DNA from: Georgenia daeguensis
Lineage (GTDB): Bacteria; Actinomycetota; Actinomycetes; Actinomycetales; Actinomycetaceae
DNA length: 64,000 nucleotides
Assembly: GCF_039537705.1 (NCBI RefSeq)
Contig: NZ_BAABBA010000005.1
Coordinates: forward strand, 62,001-126,000
Reading direction: 5' to 3'
How positions within the stretch are numbered: the stretch's first letter is position 1; each line of letters starts with the position of its first letter. The translations under genes and the position numbers were made by a program. Under the pieces are notes generated by a model, which was given only the letters and a program-made list of their open reading frames with translations, was not told the DNA's origin and did no database searches. This document shows positions 6,959 through 15,219 of the stretch, one piece after another.

Positions 6959-8332
6959 ATGCGTATCTACCTTCGCCGAGCGCTGCGCACAGCGCTCCTG
7001 ACCGGCGGTCTCATGGTCGCCGGCACCGCCGCGGCACACGCCGCCACCGACGGCCTGGTCGGCGACATCGCCGACGACGTCACCGTCGTCGCCCCCGTCA
7101 CCGCACCGGTGACCGTCGACGGCGTCGACGTCGGCGTGCTGGGCGACGCCACCACCGAGTCCGGCGGGGCCGCCCCCGCACCGGCCCCGCCCGAGGTCAC
7201 CGTCACCGGCGCCTCCGCGGACGCCGAGCCCGACGACGGCGGCGCACTGGTCGGCGACGTCGCCGAGGACATCACCGTCGTCGCACCCGTCACCGCACCG
7301 GTGACCGTCGGCTGCACCTCCGTCGCCGTCGTCGGCGACGCCGACGCCGAGTGCGCCGGCTCCCGACCCGCCAGCGGGCAGGACGTGGCGGTCGCCGACG
7401 CCCCGGAGGACAGCTCCGAGGGCAGCGCACTGGTCGGGGACGTCCTCACCGACACCGACGTCGTCGCCCCCGTCACCGCACCGGTGACCGTCGACGGCGT
7501 GGCCGTCAGCGTCCTCGGCGACGCGAGCACCCAGTCCGACGGTGCCGCCCCCGCGGCCACCCCCGGCGACGTCACCGTCACGGACAGCACCGACAGCACC
7601 GACGGCGGTGCGCTGGCCGGGGACGTCCTCACCGACACCGACGTCGTCGCCCCGGTCACCGCACCGGTGACCGTCGACGGCGTGGCCGTCAGCGTCCTCG
7701 GCGACGCGAGCACCCAGTCTGACGGTGGCACCCCCGCGGCCACCCCCGGCGACGTCACCGTCACGGACAGCACCGACAGCACCGACGGCGGTGCGCTGGC
7801 CGGGGACGTCCTCACCGACACCGACGTCGTCGCCCCGGTCACCGCACCGGTGACCGTCGGCGGCGTCGCCGTCAGCGTCGGCGGCGACGCCGTCTCGGGT
7901 GACCTCTCGCCCGCCGAGCCGAGCACCCCGGCCGCTCCCACCGACCCGAGCGGCCAGGCTGCTCCGGGCGACCCGAGCGTCCCCGGTGAGCCGATCTCCC
8001 CGGACTCGCCCGCGGGCGCGCCGCTCACCCCAGCCGATCCCGACGGGTCGGGCGAGTCCGGCGTGCTGTCCTCCGGCGTCAGCGCCGGTGGCCGCTTCGG
8101 CGTCGGTGCGGTTCTCGGAGGCGGGATCGGTTCGGAGCCGCTCGGCTCCGTAGCAGCCGCTTCGGCGGCAGCCGCTTCGACAGCTGCCACCGCGGCAGCG
8201 TCGGTGCCGGCCGGCTCCGATCGCGACGCGCTCGCCGACACGGGGATCAGCACCACCGCCACTGGCGGTCTCGCGGTCCTGCTCCTCGCGGGCGGCGCGG
8301 CAGTGATCGGCCGCCGCACCCTCGCCGCCTGA
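6959..8332 (+). CDS. Sortase-anchored surface protein with five chaplin-like repeats and LADTG signal
   Basis: A 457-residue exported protein. The ATG at 6959 has CAGGAGGAAG upstream. Residues 1-28 are a signal peptide ending AHA. Five copies of a beta-strand unit VVAPVTAPVTVxGVxVxVxGD start near residues 35, 99, 160, 221 and 282, with acidic Ser/Thr-rich spacers. The unit resembles the chaplin core (VPVxVPVNVCGNxxxVxG), and copy 2 has two cysteines (Cys119 and Cys132) at spacing like the chaplin pair; the other copies lack them. A Pro/Gly/Ser stalk follows. The C-terminus has LADTG (from residue 425), a hydrophobic segment and RR, a canonical sortase E-class LAXTG signal. Chaplins self-assemble into surface amyloid; whether this one does is inference. 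No sortase gene is present in the window. Confidence 0.75.
   Translation: MRIYLRRALRTALLTGGLMVAGTAAAHAATDGLVGDIADDVTVVAPVTAPVTVDGVDVGVLGDATTESGGAAPAPAPPEVTVTGASADAEPDDGGALVGDVAEDITVVAPVTAPVTVGCTSVAVVGDADAECAGSRPASGQDVAVADAPEDSSEGSALVGDVLTDTDVVAPVTAPVTVDGVAVSVLGDASTQSDGAAPAATPGDVTVTDSTDSTDGGALAGDVLTDTDVVAPVTAPVTVDGVAVSVLGDASTQSDGGTPAATPGDVTVTDSTDSTDGGALAGDVLTDTDVVAPVTAPVTVGGVAVSVGGDAVSGDLSPAEPSTPAAPTDPSGQAAPGDPSVPGEPISPDSPAGAPLTPADPDGSGESGVLSSGVSAGGRFGVGAVLGGGIGSEPLGSVAAASAAAASTAATAAASVPAGSDRDALADTGISTTATGGLAVLLLAGGAAVIGRRTLAA
7436..7885 (+). repeat. 183-bp tandem repeat inside the chaplin-like gene
   Basis: Two nearly identical 183-bp units (7436-7618 and 7619-7801; 61 codons each) plus about 85 bases of a third. 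Differences are a handful of substitutions such as C/T at 7720. The near-identity of units 3 and 4 compared with the divergent units 1 and 2 indicates recent duplication, so copy number may vary between strains. Confidence 0.85.
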
Positions 8333-8389
8333 GCTCCCGAGGGCTCTGATCGCCGTCGCGGCTCGTCGGTCCCACCTCCGGGGGGCCGG

Positions 8390-8409
8390 CGGGCCGCGGG
8401 CGCGGCCCG
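8390..8409. terminator. GC-rich hairpin downstream of LAXTG-protein gene
   Basis: CGGGCCGC and GCGGCCCG form an 8-bp perfect stem around a four-base loop, about 58 bases after the stop at 8332. No U-tract follows, which is common for actinobacterial terminators. It may end the plus-strand transcript. Confidence 0.5.
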
Positions 8410-8528
8410 GCGGCGGCGAGCACCGACGATGCCTGCCGAGCCTGGCGACCGCCATCTCCGCCGAAGACTGCGTCCTGGTCGGTCGCCCTCGGCACAGATG
8501 GCGGTCCTCACGGGCGCGGCCCGGCGGC
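8398..8528. repeat. 17-bp direct repeats bracketing alternative hairpins
   Basis: GGGCGCGGCCCGGCGGC occurs exactly at 8398-8414 and 8512-8528. Between them lie two mutually exclusive pairings. TGCCGAG (8434) and GGCGACC (8444) pair with GGTCGCC (8481) and CTCGGCA (8488). Alternatively GACCGCCATCT (8447-8457) pairs perfectly with AGATGGCGGTC (8496-8506). The two pairings share bases 8447-8450. The segment sits between the convergent ends of the LAXTG gene and the small unknown gene and may serve as a two-way terminator. Confidence 0.6.
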
Positions 8529-8815
8529 TACACGTCCCGCCAGCGCCCGCCCACGCGCTGGGTCAGTGCCGGCCCGCTCACCTCCGCCAGGCCACGTGCG
8601 GTCTCGTGCACCCGCGCGGCCACGAGGCGCGCCTCGCCGTCGTCGGCGGCGGTGAAGCGCACGGTGATCTGCGGCCGGCCGGCCACGATGCCCACGTCCT
8701 TCGCCTCGACGGTGGTGGTCTCAGCGGCCGCGCCGGCCGCCTCGGGCAGCAGCAGCTCGGGCGCGACGCCCGGGTGGAGGAGGCCGACGATCAGACGCAC
8801 GCGGTACGAGGGCAC
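8528..8815 (-). CDS. Small conserved-looking protein of unknown function, coupled to sugar transferase
   Basis: A 95-residue protein I do not recognise. The frame starts right after the sugar transferase stop. The likely start is the GTG at 8815 (VPSYRVRLIVGLLHPG), 11 bases beyond that stop; a CTG overlapping the stop is an alternative. It has no membrane segment or cysteine. The sequence alternates beta-like stretches (YRVRLIVGLL; QITVRFTAAD) with a helix (EARLVAARVHETARGLAEV), suggesting a small alpha/beta fold. It lies next to only the sugar transferase, so an accessory or regulatory role in polysaccharide initiation is possible but unproven. Confidence 0.6.
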   Translation of the reverse strand: MPSYRVRLIVGLLHPGVAPELLLPEAAGAAAETTTVEAKDVGIVAGRPQITVRFTAADDGEARLVAARVHETARGLAEVSGPALTQRVGGRWRDV

Positions 8816-8826
8816 CGAAGCATTCT

Positions 8827-10446
8827 TCAGTACGCGCCGCGCCCCTTGAAAACCTCGCGCACCGTCTTCAGGACGAGGATCAGGTCCCCGCTCAGCGACC
8901 AGTTCTCCACGTAGCTGAGGTCCAGCCGCACGCTCTCCTCCCACGAGAGGTCCGAGCGGCCCGACACCTGCCACAGCCCCGTGACGCCCGGCTTGATGAG
9001 CAGCCTGCGGTGGACGTGCCGCTCGTACTGCGCCACCTCGTGGGGCAGCGGCGGCCGCGGGCCCACCACGCTCATCCGGCCGCGCAGCACGTCCCAGAAC
9101 TGGGGGAACTCGTCGAGGGAGTGCCGGCGCAGGAACTGGCCCACCCGGGTGATGCGGGGGTCGTCGGCGATCTTGAACAGCACGCCGTCGCCGAGCCCGC
9201 GGTCCATGAGGTCGGCGAGCCGGGCCTCGGCGTCGACCGCCATGGAGCGGAACTTGTGCATGTGGAACGGCCGGCCGTTCTGGCCCACCCGCTCCTGGCG
9301 GAAGAAGACCGGCCCGCCGTCGTCGACCTTGATCGCCAGAGCCACCGCGGCGTAGAGCGGGGCGAGCAGGATGAGGGCCGCGGACGCGAAGACCACATCC
9401 ATGGTCCGCTTGACCACGTGCTCGGCCCCGGAGAACCTGGGCAGGTCGACGTGGACCACGGGCAGCCCGTCGACCGGGCTCTGGTGGATGCGCGGGCCCG
9501 CCACGTCGGTGAGCTGGGAGACGAGCAGCAGCTCGGCCGCCCCCTCCTCCAGCTCCCAGGCGAGCTCCTTGACCTCGTTCGACGGCATCCTGCCGGCGAT
9601 CAGCACCGCACCGAGGCGGGGGTCGCGGGCGGCCAGCCGGAGCTCGTCCAGGGAGACGCGCGGCAGCTCGGGCACCGGCGGCGTGCCGGTCACCCCACCC
9701 AGCTCGGAGCCGGTGAGGGAGACCGCCACGGGCGCGTACCCGGCCTCGGGGTGCTTGAGCATCCGGTCGACGGCGCACGCCACCTCGTCGGCGTCCCCGA
9801 CGACCACGGTGCCGGTCAGCGCCCGGCCCTGCTTGCGCACGCGGGACAGGCACTTGCGCCACGCGAGCCGGCCCGCGAGGACCAGCAGAAGGCCGACGGG
9901 GAGGGCGACGACGAAGACGCCCCGGGAGAGCTCGACCGGGCCCAGGTAGGAGACGATGGCGATCCCGCCGAACGCGGCCAGCGTGGCGACGAGGACCCGG
10001 CGGTACTCCTCCAGCCCCGCCCCGATCAGGCGCCGCTTGCGGGTGTCGAAGGCGCTCAGGCTGACGAACCAGACGACGGCGATCAGCACGCCGACGGCGT
10101 CGTACCCCAGCTCCAGCGGGCCCAGCTCGAGGTTGTTCGGGTTGCTGCCGAACCGGGTCAGTGCGGCCACCCGCAGCGCCACGACCACCAGCACGAGGTC
10201 GGTCAGCGCCAGCACGGCACGGTAGCGCCGGTCCCACGGCCCGCCGGGGTCGGGGGCCAGCGCCGGCCACATCCAGAGCCAGACCGCCCGGGTGCCGGCA
10301 GCCCGCGCCGCGCGCGTGCGCGGCTGGTCCAGCTCCGGCACCGCGCGGAGCATCCGGGCGGTGGTGGTCAGGACGCGGTCCATGGTCGCGTGCCCGGCGG
10401 GGCGCGGGGCCGCGAGCGGCCCGGGCCGTGATACACGCTTCAGCAT
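8827..10446 (-). CDS. WbaP/CpsE-type initiating sugar transferase (polyprenyl-phosphate sugar-phosphate transferase)
   Basis: A 539-residue membrane enzyme that transfers a sugar-1-phosphate to undecaprenyl phosphate, the first step of exopolysaccharide synthesis. The N-terminal half has four to five hydrophobic segments (for example AVLALTDLVLVVVALRVAAL) and a CoA-binding-like central domain (GTVVVGDADEVACAV). A fifth or reentrant helix (TMDVVFASAALILLAPLY) precedes the catalytic domain with KFRSM, SLDEFPQFWDVLRGRMSVVG and PRP, then GLWQVSGRS. The ATG at 10446 has GGCAGGAG upstream; the frame extends further but only through low-quality sequence. It is separate from the main polysaccharide locus at 47-64 kb, which has its own smaller PglC-type enzyme, so two initiation routes probably exist. 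Confidence 0.9.
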   Translation of the reverse strand: MLKRVSRPGPLAAPRPAGHATMDRVLTTTARMLRAVPELDQPRTRAARAAGTRAVWLWMWPALAPDPGGPWDRRYRAVLALTDLVLVVVALRVAALTRFGSNPNNLELGPLELGYDAVGVLIAVVWFVSLSAFDTRKRRLIGAGLEEYRRVLVATLAAFGGIAIVSYLGPVELSRGVFVVALPVGLLLVLAGRLAWRKCLSRVRKQGRALTGTVVVGDADEVACAVDRMLKHPEAGYAPVAVSLTGSELGGVTGTPPVPELPRVSLDELRLAARDPRLGAVLIAGRMPSNEVKELAWELEEGAAELLLVSQLTDVAGPRIHQSPVDGLPVVHVDLPRFSGAEHVVKRTMDVVFASAALILLAPLYAAVALAIKVDDGGPVFFRQERVGQNGRPFHMHKFRSMAVDAEARLADLMDRGLGDGVLFKIADDPRITRVGQFLRRHSLDEFPQFWDVLRGRMSVVGPRPPLPHEVAQYERHVHRRLLIKPGVTGLWQVSGRSDLSWEESVRLDLSYVENWSLSGDLILVLKTVREVFKGRGAY

Positions 10447-10696
10447 CGCCGCTCCTGCCCCGGTGTCGTCGGTCGGGTGAGGAGCCCACTTCAGCAGCAA
10501 TGGCCGCGTTCGGGACCGGCTCCCCCCGCTGAATGCGGGGTGATCCAATTCCCTCACCCCCGCCCCTGGTCAGGGTGATGGGGTAGCGCGGCCCGGACGG
10601 GTTAGGGACACGGGGTACCCCGCCCCATACCTTTCGGCACGACGGTCCGGCGCCCGTGTGGTGCGCAGCGGCGTACGCCCCGCGCCCGCCCGGCCC

Positions 10697-12748
10697 TCAG
10701 CGCAGGAAGGCCGCCGCCACCCCCGAGTCCACGGGCACGTGCAGGCCGGTCGTCTGGACCAGGTCCGGGCCGGTGAGCGCGAACACGGCGGCGGCCACGT
10801 GCTCGGGCAGCACCTCGCGCTTGAGCAGCGTGCGCTGGGCGTAGTACTTCCCCAGCTCGGCCTCCTCCACGCCGTAGACCTTCGCCCGCTGCGCGCCCCA
10901 CCCGCCGGCGAAGATGCCCGAGCCGCGGACCACGCCGTCGGGGTTGATGCCGTTGACGCGGATGCCGTGCTCGCCCAGCTCGGCGGCGAGCAGCCGCACC
11001 TGGTGCGCCTGGTCGGCCTTGGTGGCGGAGTAGGCGATGTTGTTCGGCCCCGCGAACAGGGAGTTCTTGGACGCGATGTAGACGATGTCCCCGCCCATCT
11101 CCTGCGCGATCATCGCCCGGGCGGCCTCGCGCGAGACGAGGAAGGACCCGCGCGCCATGACGTCGTGCTGCAGGTCCCAGTCCGCCGCCGTGGTCTCCAG
11201 CAGCGGCTTGGAGATGGACAGGCCGGCGTTGTTCACCACGAGGTCGACCCCGCCGAAGGCGAGGCACGCGGCGTCGACGGCGGCCGCGACGTCGTCCTCG
11301 CGGGTCACGTCCGCCCGGACGGCGACGGCGACGTCGGGCCCGCCGAGGGCGTCCACCACCTCCTGGGCCTTGGCCTGGTCCAGGTCGGCGACGACGACGC
11401 ACGCGCCCTCCGCGGCGAGCCGCTCCGCCGTCGCCCGCCCGATCCCCGACGCCGCCCCGGTGACCAGCGCGATCCGGGTGGCCAGCGGCTTGGCCGGGGG
11501 CATCCGGCGGAGCTTCGCCTCCTCCAGCGCCCAGTACTCGATGCGGAACTTCTCCGACTCGTCGATCGGGGCGTAGGTCGAGATGGCCTCCGCGCCCCGC
11601 ATGACGTTGATCGCGTTGACGTAGAACTCCCCCGCCACGCGCGCGGTCTGCTTGTTCCTCCCGAAGGAGAACATGCCCACCCCGGGGACGAGCACGATCG
11701 CCGGGTCGGCGCCGCGCATGGGCGGGGAGTTCGGGCCGGCGTGCCGGTCGTAGTAGGCGGCGTAGTCGGCGCGGTAGGTCTCGTGCAGCTCGCGCAGCCG
11801 GGCGGTGGCGTCCTCGAGGGAGGCGGTGGCGGGCAGGTCGAGGACGAGCGGCCGGACCTTGGTGCGCAGGAAGTGGTCCGGGCACGAGGTCCCCAGCTCC
11901 GCCAGAGGGCCGAGCTTCTCGCGGGCGAGGAAGTCCAGGACGACGGCGGAGTCGGTGAAGTGCCCGACCTGCGGGGCGTCGGTGGACGCCAGGCCGCGGA
12001 TCACCGGCGCGAGCCGGGCCGCCCGGGTGCGCCGCTCGTCGTCGGGCAGGGGGTCGAAGCCCGGGCGCACGGCGCCGAACGGATGACGGCCCTCGAGCTC
12101 GAGCGCGGCGGTGCGCCGGGTGATGAACTCCTCCGCGGTGCGGATGATCTCCAGGGAGCGGGCCTCGCACTCCTCCGAGGTGTCGCCCCAGGCGGTGACG
12201 CCGTGCCCGCCGAGCACGCACCCGATCGCCCGGGGGTTGGCCTCCTTGATCGCCGCGATGTCCAGCCCGAGCTGGAACCCGGGCCGTCGCCACGGCACCC
12301 ACACCACGCGGTCGCCGAAGATCTCCCGGGTCAGGCGCTCGCCGTCGGCGGAGGTGGCGACGGCGATGCCCGAGTCGGGGTGGAGGTGGTCCACGTGCGG
12401 GGCGTCGACCAGGCCGTGCATGGCGGTGTCGATCGACGGCGCCGCGCCGCCGCGGCCGTGGAGGCAGTAGTCGAACGCGGCGACCATCTCGTCCTCGCGG
12501 TCCACGCCCGGGTACACCCCGACCAGGGCGCGCATCCGGTCCAGGCGCAGGACGGCCAGGCCCTTCCCGGTGAGGGTGCCGAGGTCGCCGCCGGAGCCCT
12601 TGACCCAGAGCAGCTCGACGTCCTGGCCGGTCACCGGGTCGGTGTCGGTGCCCTTGGCGGAGGTGTTGCCGCCGGCGTAGTTGGTGTTGCGCGGGTCGGC
12701 GCCCAGCCGGTTGGAGCGGGCGATCAGCTGCTCGGGTGCGGATGTCAT
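10697..12748 (-). CDS. Bifunctional rhamnulose-1-phosphate aldolase / lactaldehyde-type short-chain dehydrogenase
   Basis: A 683-residue fusion enzyme. Residues ~1-420 are a class II aldolase domain (NYAGGNTSAKG, VDHLHPDSGIA, LGGHGVTAWG supply phosphate-binding and metal-binding residues). Residues ~430-683 are a short-chain dehydrogenase with VTGAASGIG for nucleotide binding, NNAG, and catalytic YSATK. Fusions of this layout cleave L-rhamnulose-1-phosphate to dihydroxyacetone phosphate and L-lactaldehyde and oxidise or reduce the aldehyde. ATG at 12748 with GAGAGG upstream. It is the last gene of the minus-strand sugar block, 60 bases after the SDR gene. The other rhamnose genes (isomerase, kinase, mutarotase) lie 14 kb away at 26.5-29.5 kb. 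Confidence 0.92.
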   Translation of the reverse strand: MTSAPEQLIARSNRLGADPRNTNYAGGNTSAKGTDTDPVTGQDVELLWVKGSGGDLGTLTGKGLAVLRLDRMRALVGVYPGVDREDEMVAAFDYCLHGRGGAAPSIDTAMHGLVDAPHVDHLHPDSGIAVATSADGERLTREIFGDRVVWVPWRRPGFQLGLDIAAIKEANPRAIGCVLGGHGVTAWGDTSEECEARSLEIIRTAEEFITRRTAALELEGRHPFGAVRPGFDPLPDDERRTRAARLAPVIRGLASTDAPQVGHFTDSAVVLDFLAREKLGPLAELGTSCPDHFLRTKVRPLVLDLPATASLEDATARLRELHETYRADYAAYYDRHAGPNSPPMRGADPAIVLVPGVGMFSFGRNKQTARVAGEFYVNAINVMRGAEAISTYAPIDESEKFRIEYWALEEAKLRRMPPAKPLATRIALVTGAASGIGRATAERLAAEGACVVVADLDQAKAQEVVDALGGPDVAVAVRADVTREDDVAAAVDAACLAFGGVDLVVNNAGLSISKPLLETTAADWDLQHDVMARGSFLVSREAARAMIAQEMGGDIVYIASKNSLFAGPNNIAYSATKADQAHQVRLLAAELGEHGIRVNGINPDGVVRGSGIFAGGWGAQRAKVYGVEEAELGKYYAQRTLLKREVLPEHVAAAVFALTGPDLVQTTGLHVPVDSGVAAAFLR

Positions 12749-12807
12749 GCGAACCTCTCTCAGATTTCCGGGTCCTCGCTCAGACGTCTCGCGAGAACGG
12801 GAGGGGG

Positions 12808-13539
12808 TCAGCCCCAGATGGCCTCGGACATGGGTCGCAGGGCGAGCTCGGTCAGGCGCATGCCGCGCGGGCGGGTCACCGCGTAGACGGCGAGGTCGGC
12901 GACGTCCTCGGCCGTCATCATGGCCTGCACCGTGGGGTCGTCGTGGCTGCGCCCGCGCCCGCCGCCGACGGCGAACTCGGTGTGCACCCCGCCGGGGCAC
13001 AGCACGGTGACGCGGATGCCCTTCTCCCGCAGCTCGCCGTCGAGCGCCCGGCTCAGCCCCACCTGCCCGAACTTGGAGGCGCAGTAGACGGCCTCGCCGG
13101 GGAAGCCGCGCCGGCCCGCCTCGCTGGCGACCGTGACGAGGTCGCCCTGCACGCCGGCGTCGAGCATGCGCGGCACCGCGGAGCGGTAGAGGTGGATGGT
13201 GCCCAGCAGGTTGGTCTCGATCATCTCCACGGAGCGCTCGAGCGGGGTGTCGACGAAGTCGGCGTAGTGCCCGACCCCGGCGTTGGCGACGACGATGTCG
13301 GGCACGCCGAGCTCGCCGGCGACCCGGGCGACGGCGTCCTCGACCGCGTCGGCGGAGCGGACGTCGCACGCGATCCCGAGCGCGCCGGCGAGGCCGAGGT
13401 CGGCCCCGGCACGGGAGAGCAGGCCGAGCCGCACGCCCTGGGCGTGGAGCTGGGCGGCGAGGGCGGCGCCGATCCCGGAGCTGGCGCCGGTGATGACGGC
13501 GACCCGCCCCTCGAGCGGCGTGGTGGTCTCGGTGGTCAT
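12808..13539 (-). CDS. Short-chain dehydrogenase/reductase
   Basis: A 243-residue classical SDR. TGASSGIG near residue 18 binds NAD(P), NAG follows near residue 88, and the catalytic YCASK lies near residue 153. It starts eight bases after the stop of the isomerase-like gene and so belongs to the deoxysugar operon. A role as a sugar or aldehyde dehydrogenase (for example a fucose or lactaldehyde dehydrogenase step) is plausible from context; the substrate cannot be read from sequence. Confidence 0.85.
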   Translation of the reverse strand: MTTETTTPLEGRVAVITGASSGIGAALAAQLHAQGVRLGLLSRAGADLGLAGALGIACDVRSADAVEDAVARVAGELGVPDIVVANAGVGHYADFVDTPLERSVEMIETNLLGTIHLYRSAVPRMLDAGVQGDLVTVASEAGRRGFPGEAVYCASKFGQVGLSRALDGELREKGIRVTVLCPGGVHTEFAVGGGRGRSHDDPTVQAMMTAEDVADLAVYAVTRPRGMRLTELALRPMSEAIWG

Positions 13540-13546
13540 GGTGCTC

Positions 13547-15190
13547 CTATCGGACGGCGACGTCGCCGCAGAGGTGGACGTGGACGCCCAGGGCGTCGAA
13601 CATGGCGGCCTTGGCCACCAGCGCCTTGTCGGCGGTGGCGGCGTCGGGGGCGTAGACGAGCTGGGCGTGGTTGGCCTTGTGGCGGGCCATGAACTGGTCG
13701 CGGGTGATGCCGCGCAGGACGACGTGGGCGATGGGCCACTCGGGGTTGGTCAGCCGCGAGCGCCGCTCGGTCTCCTCGGGCGGCAGCTCGACGACGCCGG
13801 CGCGGCCGAGGTCGACGTGCAGCTCCCCGCCCTCGATGTACACCCGCGACCAGACGATCTCGCCCGGCTTGGAGACGCCCTTGATCGTGGCGCCGCCCTG
13901 GGGGAAGAACACCGGGCTCTGCCGCCAGCCCTCGGCGTCGGCGTAGCCGCCGGCGAAGTGCGAGGGCGGGACGGACCCGGAGATCTCGTAGACCCAGACG
14001 AACTGCCCGTCGTGGTCCTCGCCCCAGCGCACGTCGTGCAGCGTGGTGGCGGGGTCGAGGCCCATCGCGGTCCAGACCCGGTTGGTGATGAGCGCGTCGA
14101 CGGCCACGCCCTCGTCCACCTCGTTGAAGTGCGGCAGGGCCCGCCCCTCGTACAGCACCCGGGAGCCGTCCCGGCTCCGCACCGGGGGGCGCTCGACGTT
14201 GTTGAGCAGTCCCTCGACGAGGTCGGAGGCGGGGCAGACGTTCTTGAGTCCCTGCTGGTACTGGATGCCGACGGCGTCGAGGCCGAAGTCGTCGGAGAGG
14301 CGCAGGGCGGCGACGTACATCTTGTACTGCCACATCACCTGGTCCTCGGTGAGCTCGGTGTCCGGGTCGGTGCCGAACCGGAACGTCATGCCCGCGTCGG
14401 TGAGCCACTGCCCCACGGCCCGGGCCTCGTCGTCGGGCACGGTCTGCATCTGCGCGAAGAGCTCGGACTGGGAGAGCCGCTCCTTGTAGATGCCCAGCGG
14501 GTTGAGCAGCTCGTCGTCGATGATCGCGTTGTACATGCCCATGCAGCCCTCGTCGAAGACGCCGACGATCGCCTTCTCGGTGCGCAGCTGCTCGGCCAGG
14601 GCGCGGCCCAGCCGTGCCTCCTCGGAGTCCGGCAGCGTCAGGTCGCGCACGTGGGAGGTGTCGTGCTCGACGCTCCCGGTCTCCAGCCAGGTCCGCAGGG
14701 CGCCGAGGAACCACTCGTCGGTGCCGTCGACGGTCCACAGCGTCGAGTACGGCACCTGGGCCTTGGTCAGCGAGGCGTTGAGGTTGAGCAGCCCCACCAG
14801 GCCCGGCCAGTCGGGAGCGAAGTTCGCGACCGTGAGGATCGGCCCGCGGTGCGTGCGCAGCCCGGGCAGCACGTGGTGGGAGTACTGCCAGATCGTCGTC
14901 GCCACGATGACCGGCGCGTCCGGCGGGACGGCCCGGAAGGTCTCGATGCCCTGCCGCTGGCTGGTGACGAACCCGTGGCCCTTGACCGGGTCGACGTCGA
15001 AGGCACGGCGCAGCGTCCACCCCTCCCTCTCCACCGCGCCGCGCAGCAGGGACTCGAACGCCTCCTGCGTGGGCCACCCGGCCTTGTTCGCGGGCTCGCG
15101 CAGGTCGCCGCTCGTGGTCAGGTAGACCACCTTCTCCGGCGCCTCCGGCACGGCGGCCGGTGCCGGGAACTCGTACGTGGTGCTGGTCAT
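13547..15190 (-). CDS. L-fucose/D-arabinose isomerase-family protein
   Basis: A 547-residue protein of the FucI/AraA-like fold (COG2407 type). Segments such as VIVATTIWQYSHHVLPGL, VGVFDEGCMGMYN (candidate metal-binding Glu/Asp) and MARHKANHAQLVY (candidate His ligand near the C-terminus) are those expected for a metal-dependent ketol isomerase. ATG at 15190 with GAAGGAG upstream. Together with FucU, two xylulokinase-type kinases, a class II aldolase and the LacI regulator it suggests uptake and isomerisation of L-fucose, D-arabinose or a related sugar. Which sugar is unresolved. Confidence 0.8.
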   Translation of the reverse strand: MTSTTYEFPAPAAVPEAPEKVVYLTTSGDLREPANKAGWPTQEAFESLLRGAVEREGWTLRRAFDVDPVKGHGFVTSQRQGIETFRAVPPDAPVIVATTIWQYSHHVLPGLRTHRGPILTVANFAPDWPGLVGLLNLNASLTKAQVPYSTLWTVDGTDEWFLGALRTWLETGSVEHDTSHVRDLTLPDSEEARLGRALAEQLRTEKAIVGVFDEGCMGMYNAIIDDELLNPLGIYKERLSQSELFAQMQTVPDDEARAVGQWLTDAGMTFRFGTDPDTELTEDQVMWQYKMYVAALRLSDDFGLDAVGIQYQQGLKNVCPASDLVEGLLNNVERPPVRSRDGSRVLYEGRALPHFNEVDEGVAVDALITNRVWTAMGLDPATTLHDVRWGEDHDGQFVWVYEISGSVPPSHFAGGYADAEGWRQSPVFFPQGGATIKGVSKPGEIVWSRVYIEGGELHVDLGRAGVVELPPEETERRSRLTNPEWPIAHVVLRGITRDQFMARHKANHAQLVYAPDAATADKALVAKAAMFDALGVHVHLCGDVAVR

Positions 15191-15219
15191 GTCAGGTTCT
15201 CCTTCGGTGGGGCGGCGGG

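Noticed and set aside
10658..12886. Long plus-strand open frame opposite the rhamnulose-P aldolase gene
   Set aside because: It mirrors the third-position GC bias of the opposite gene, is His/Arg/Gly-rich and has no domain. The same holds for other long antisense frames such as 13283-15280, 15160-17127 and 28247-29344.
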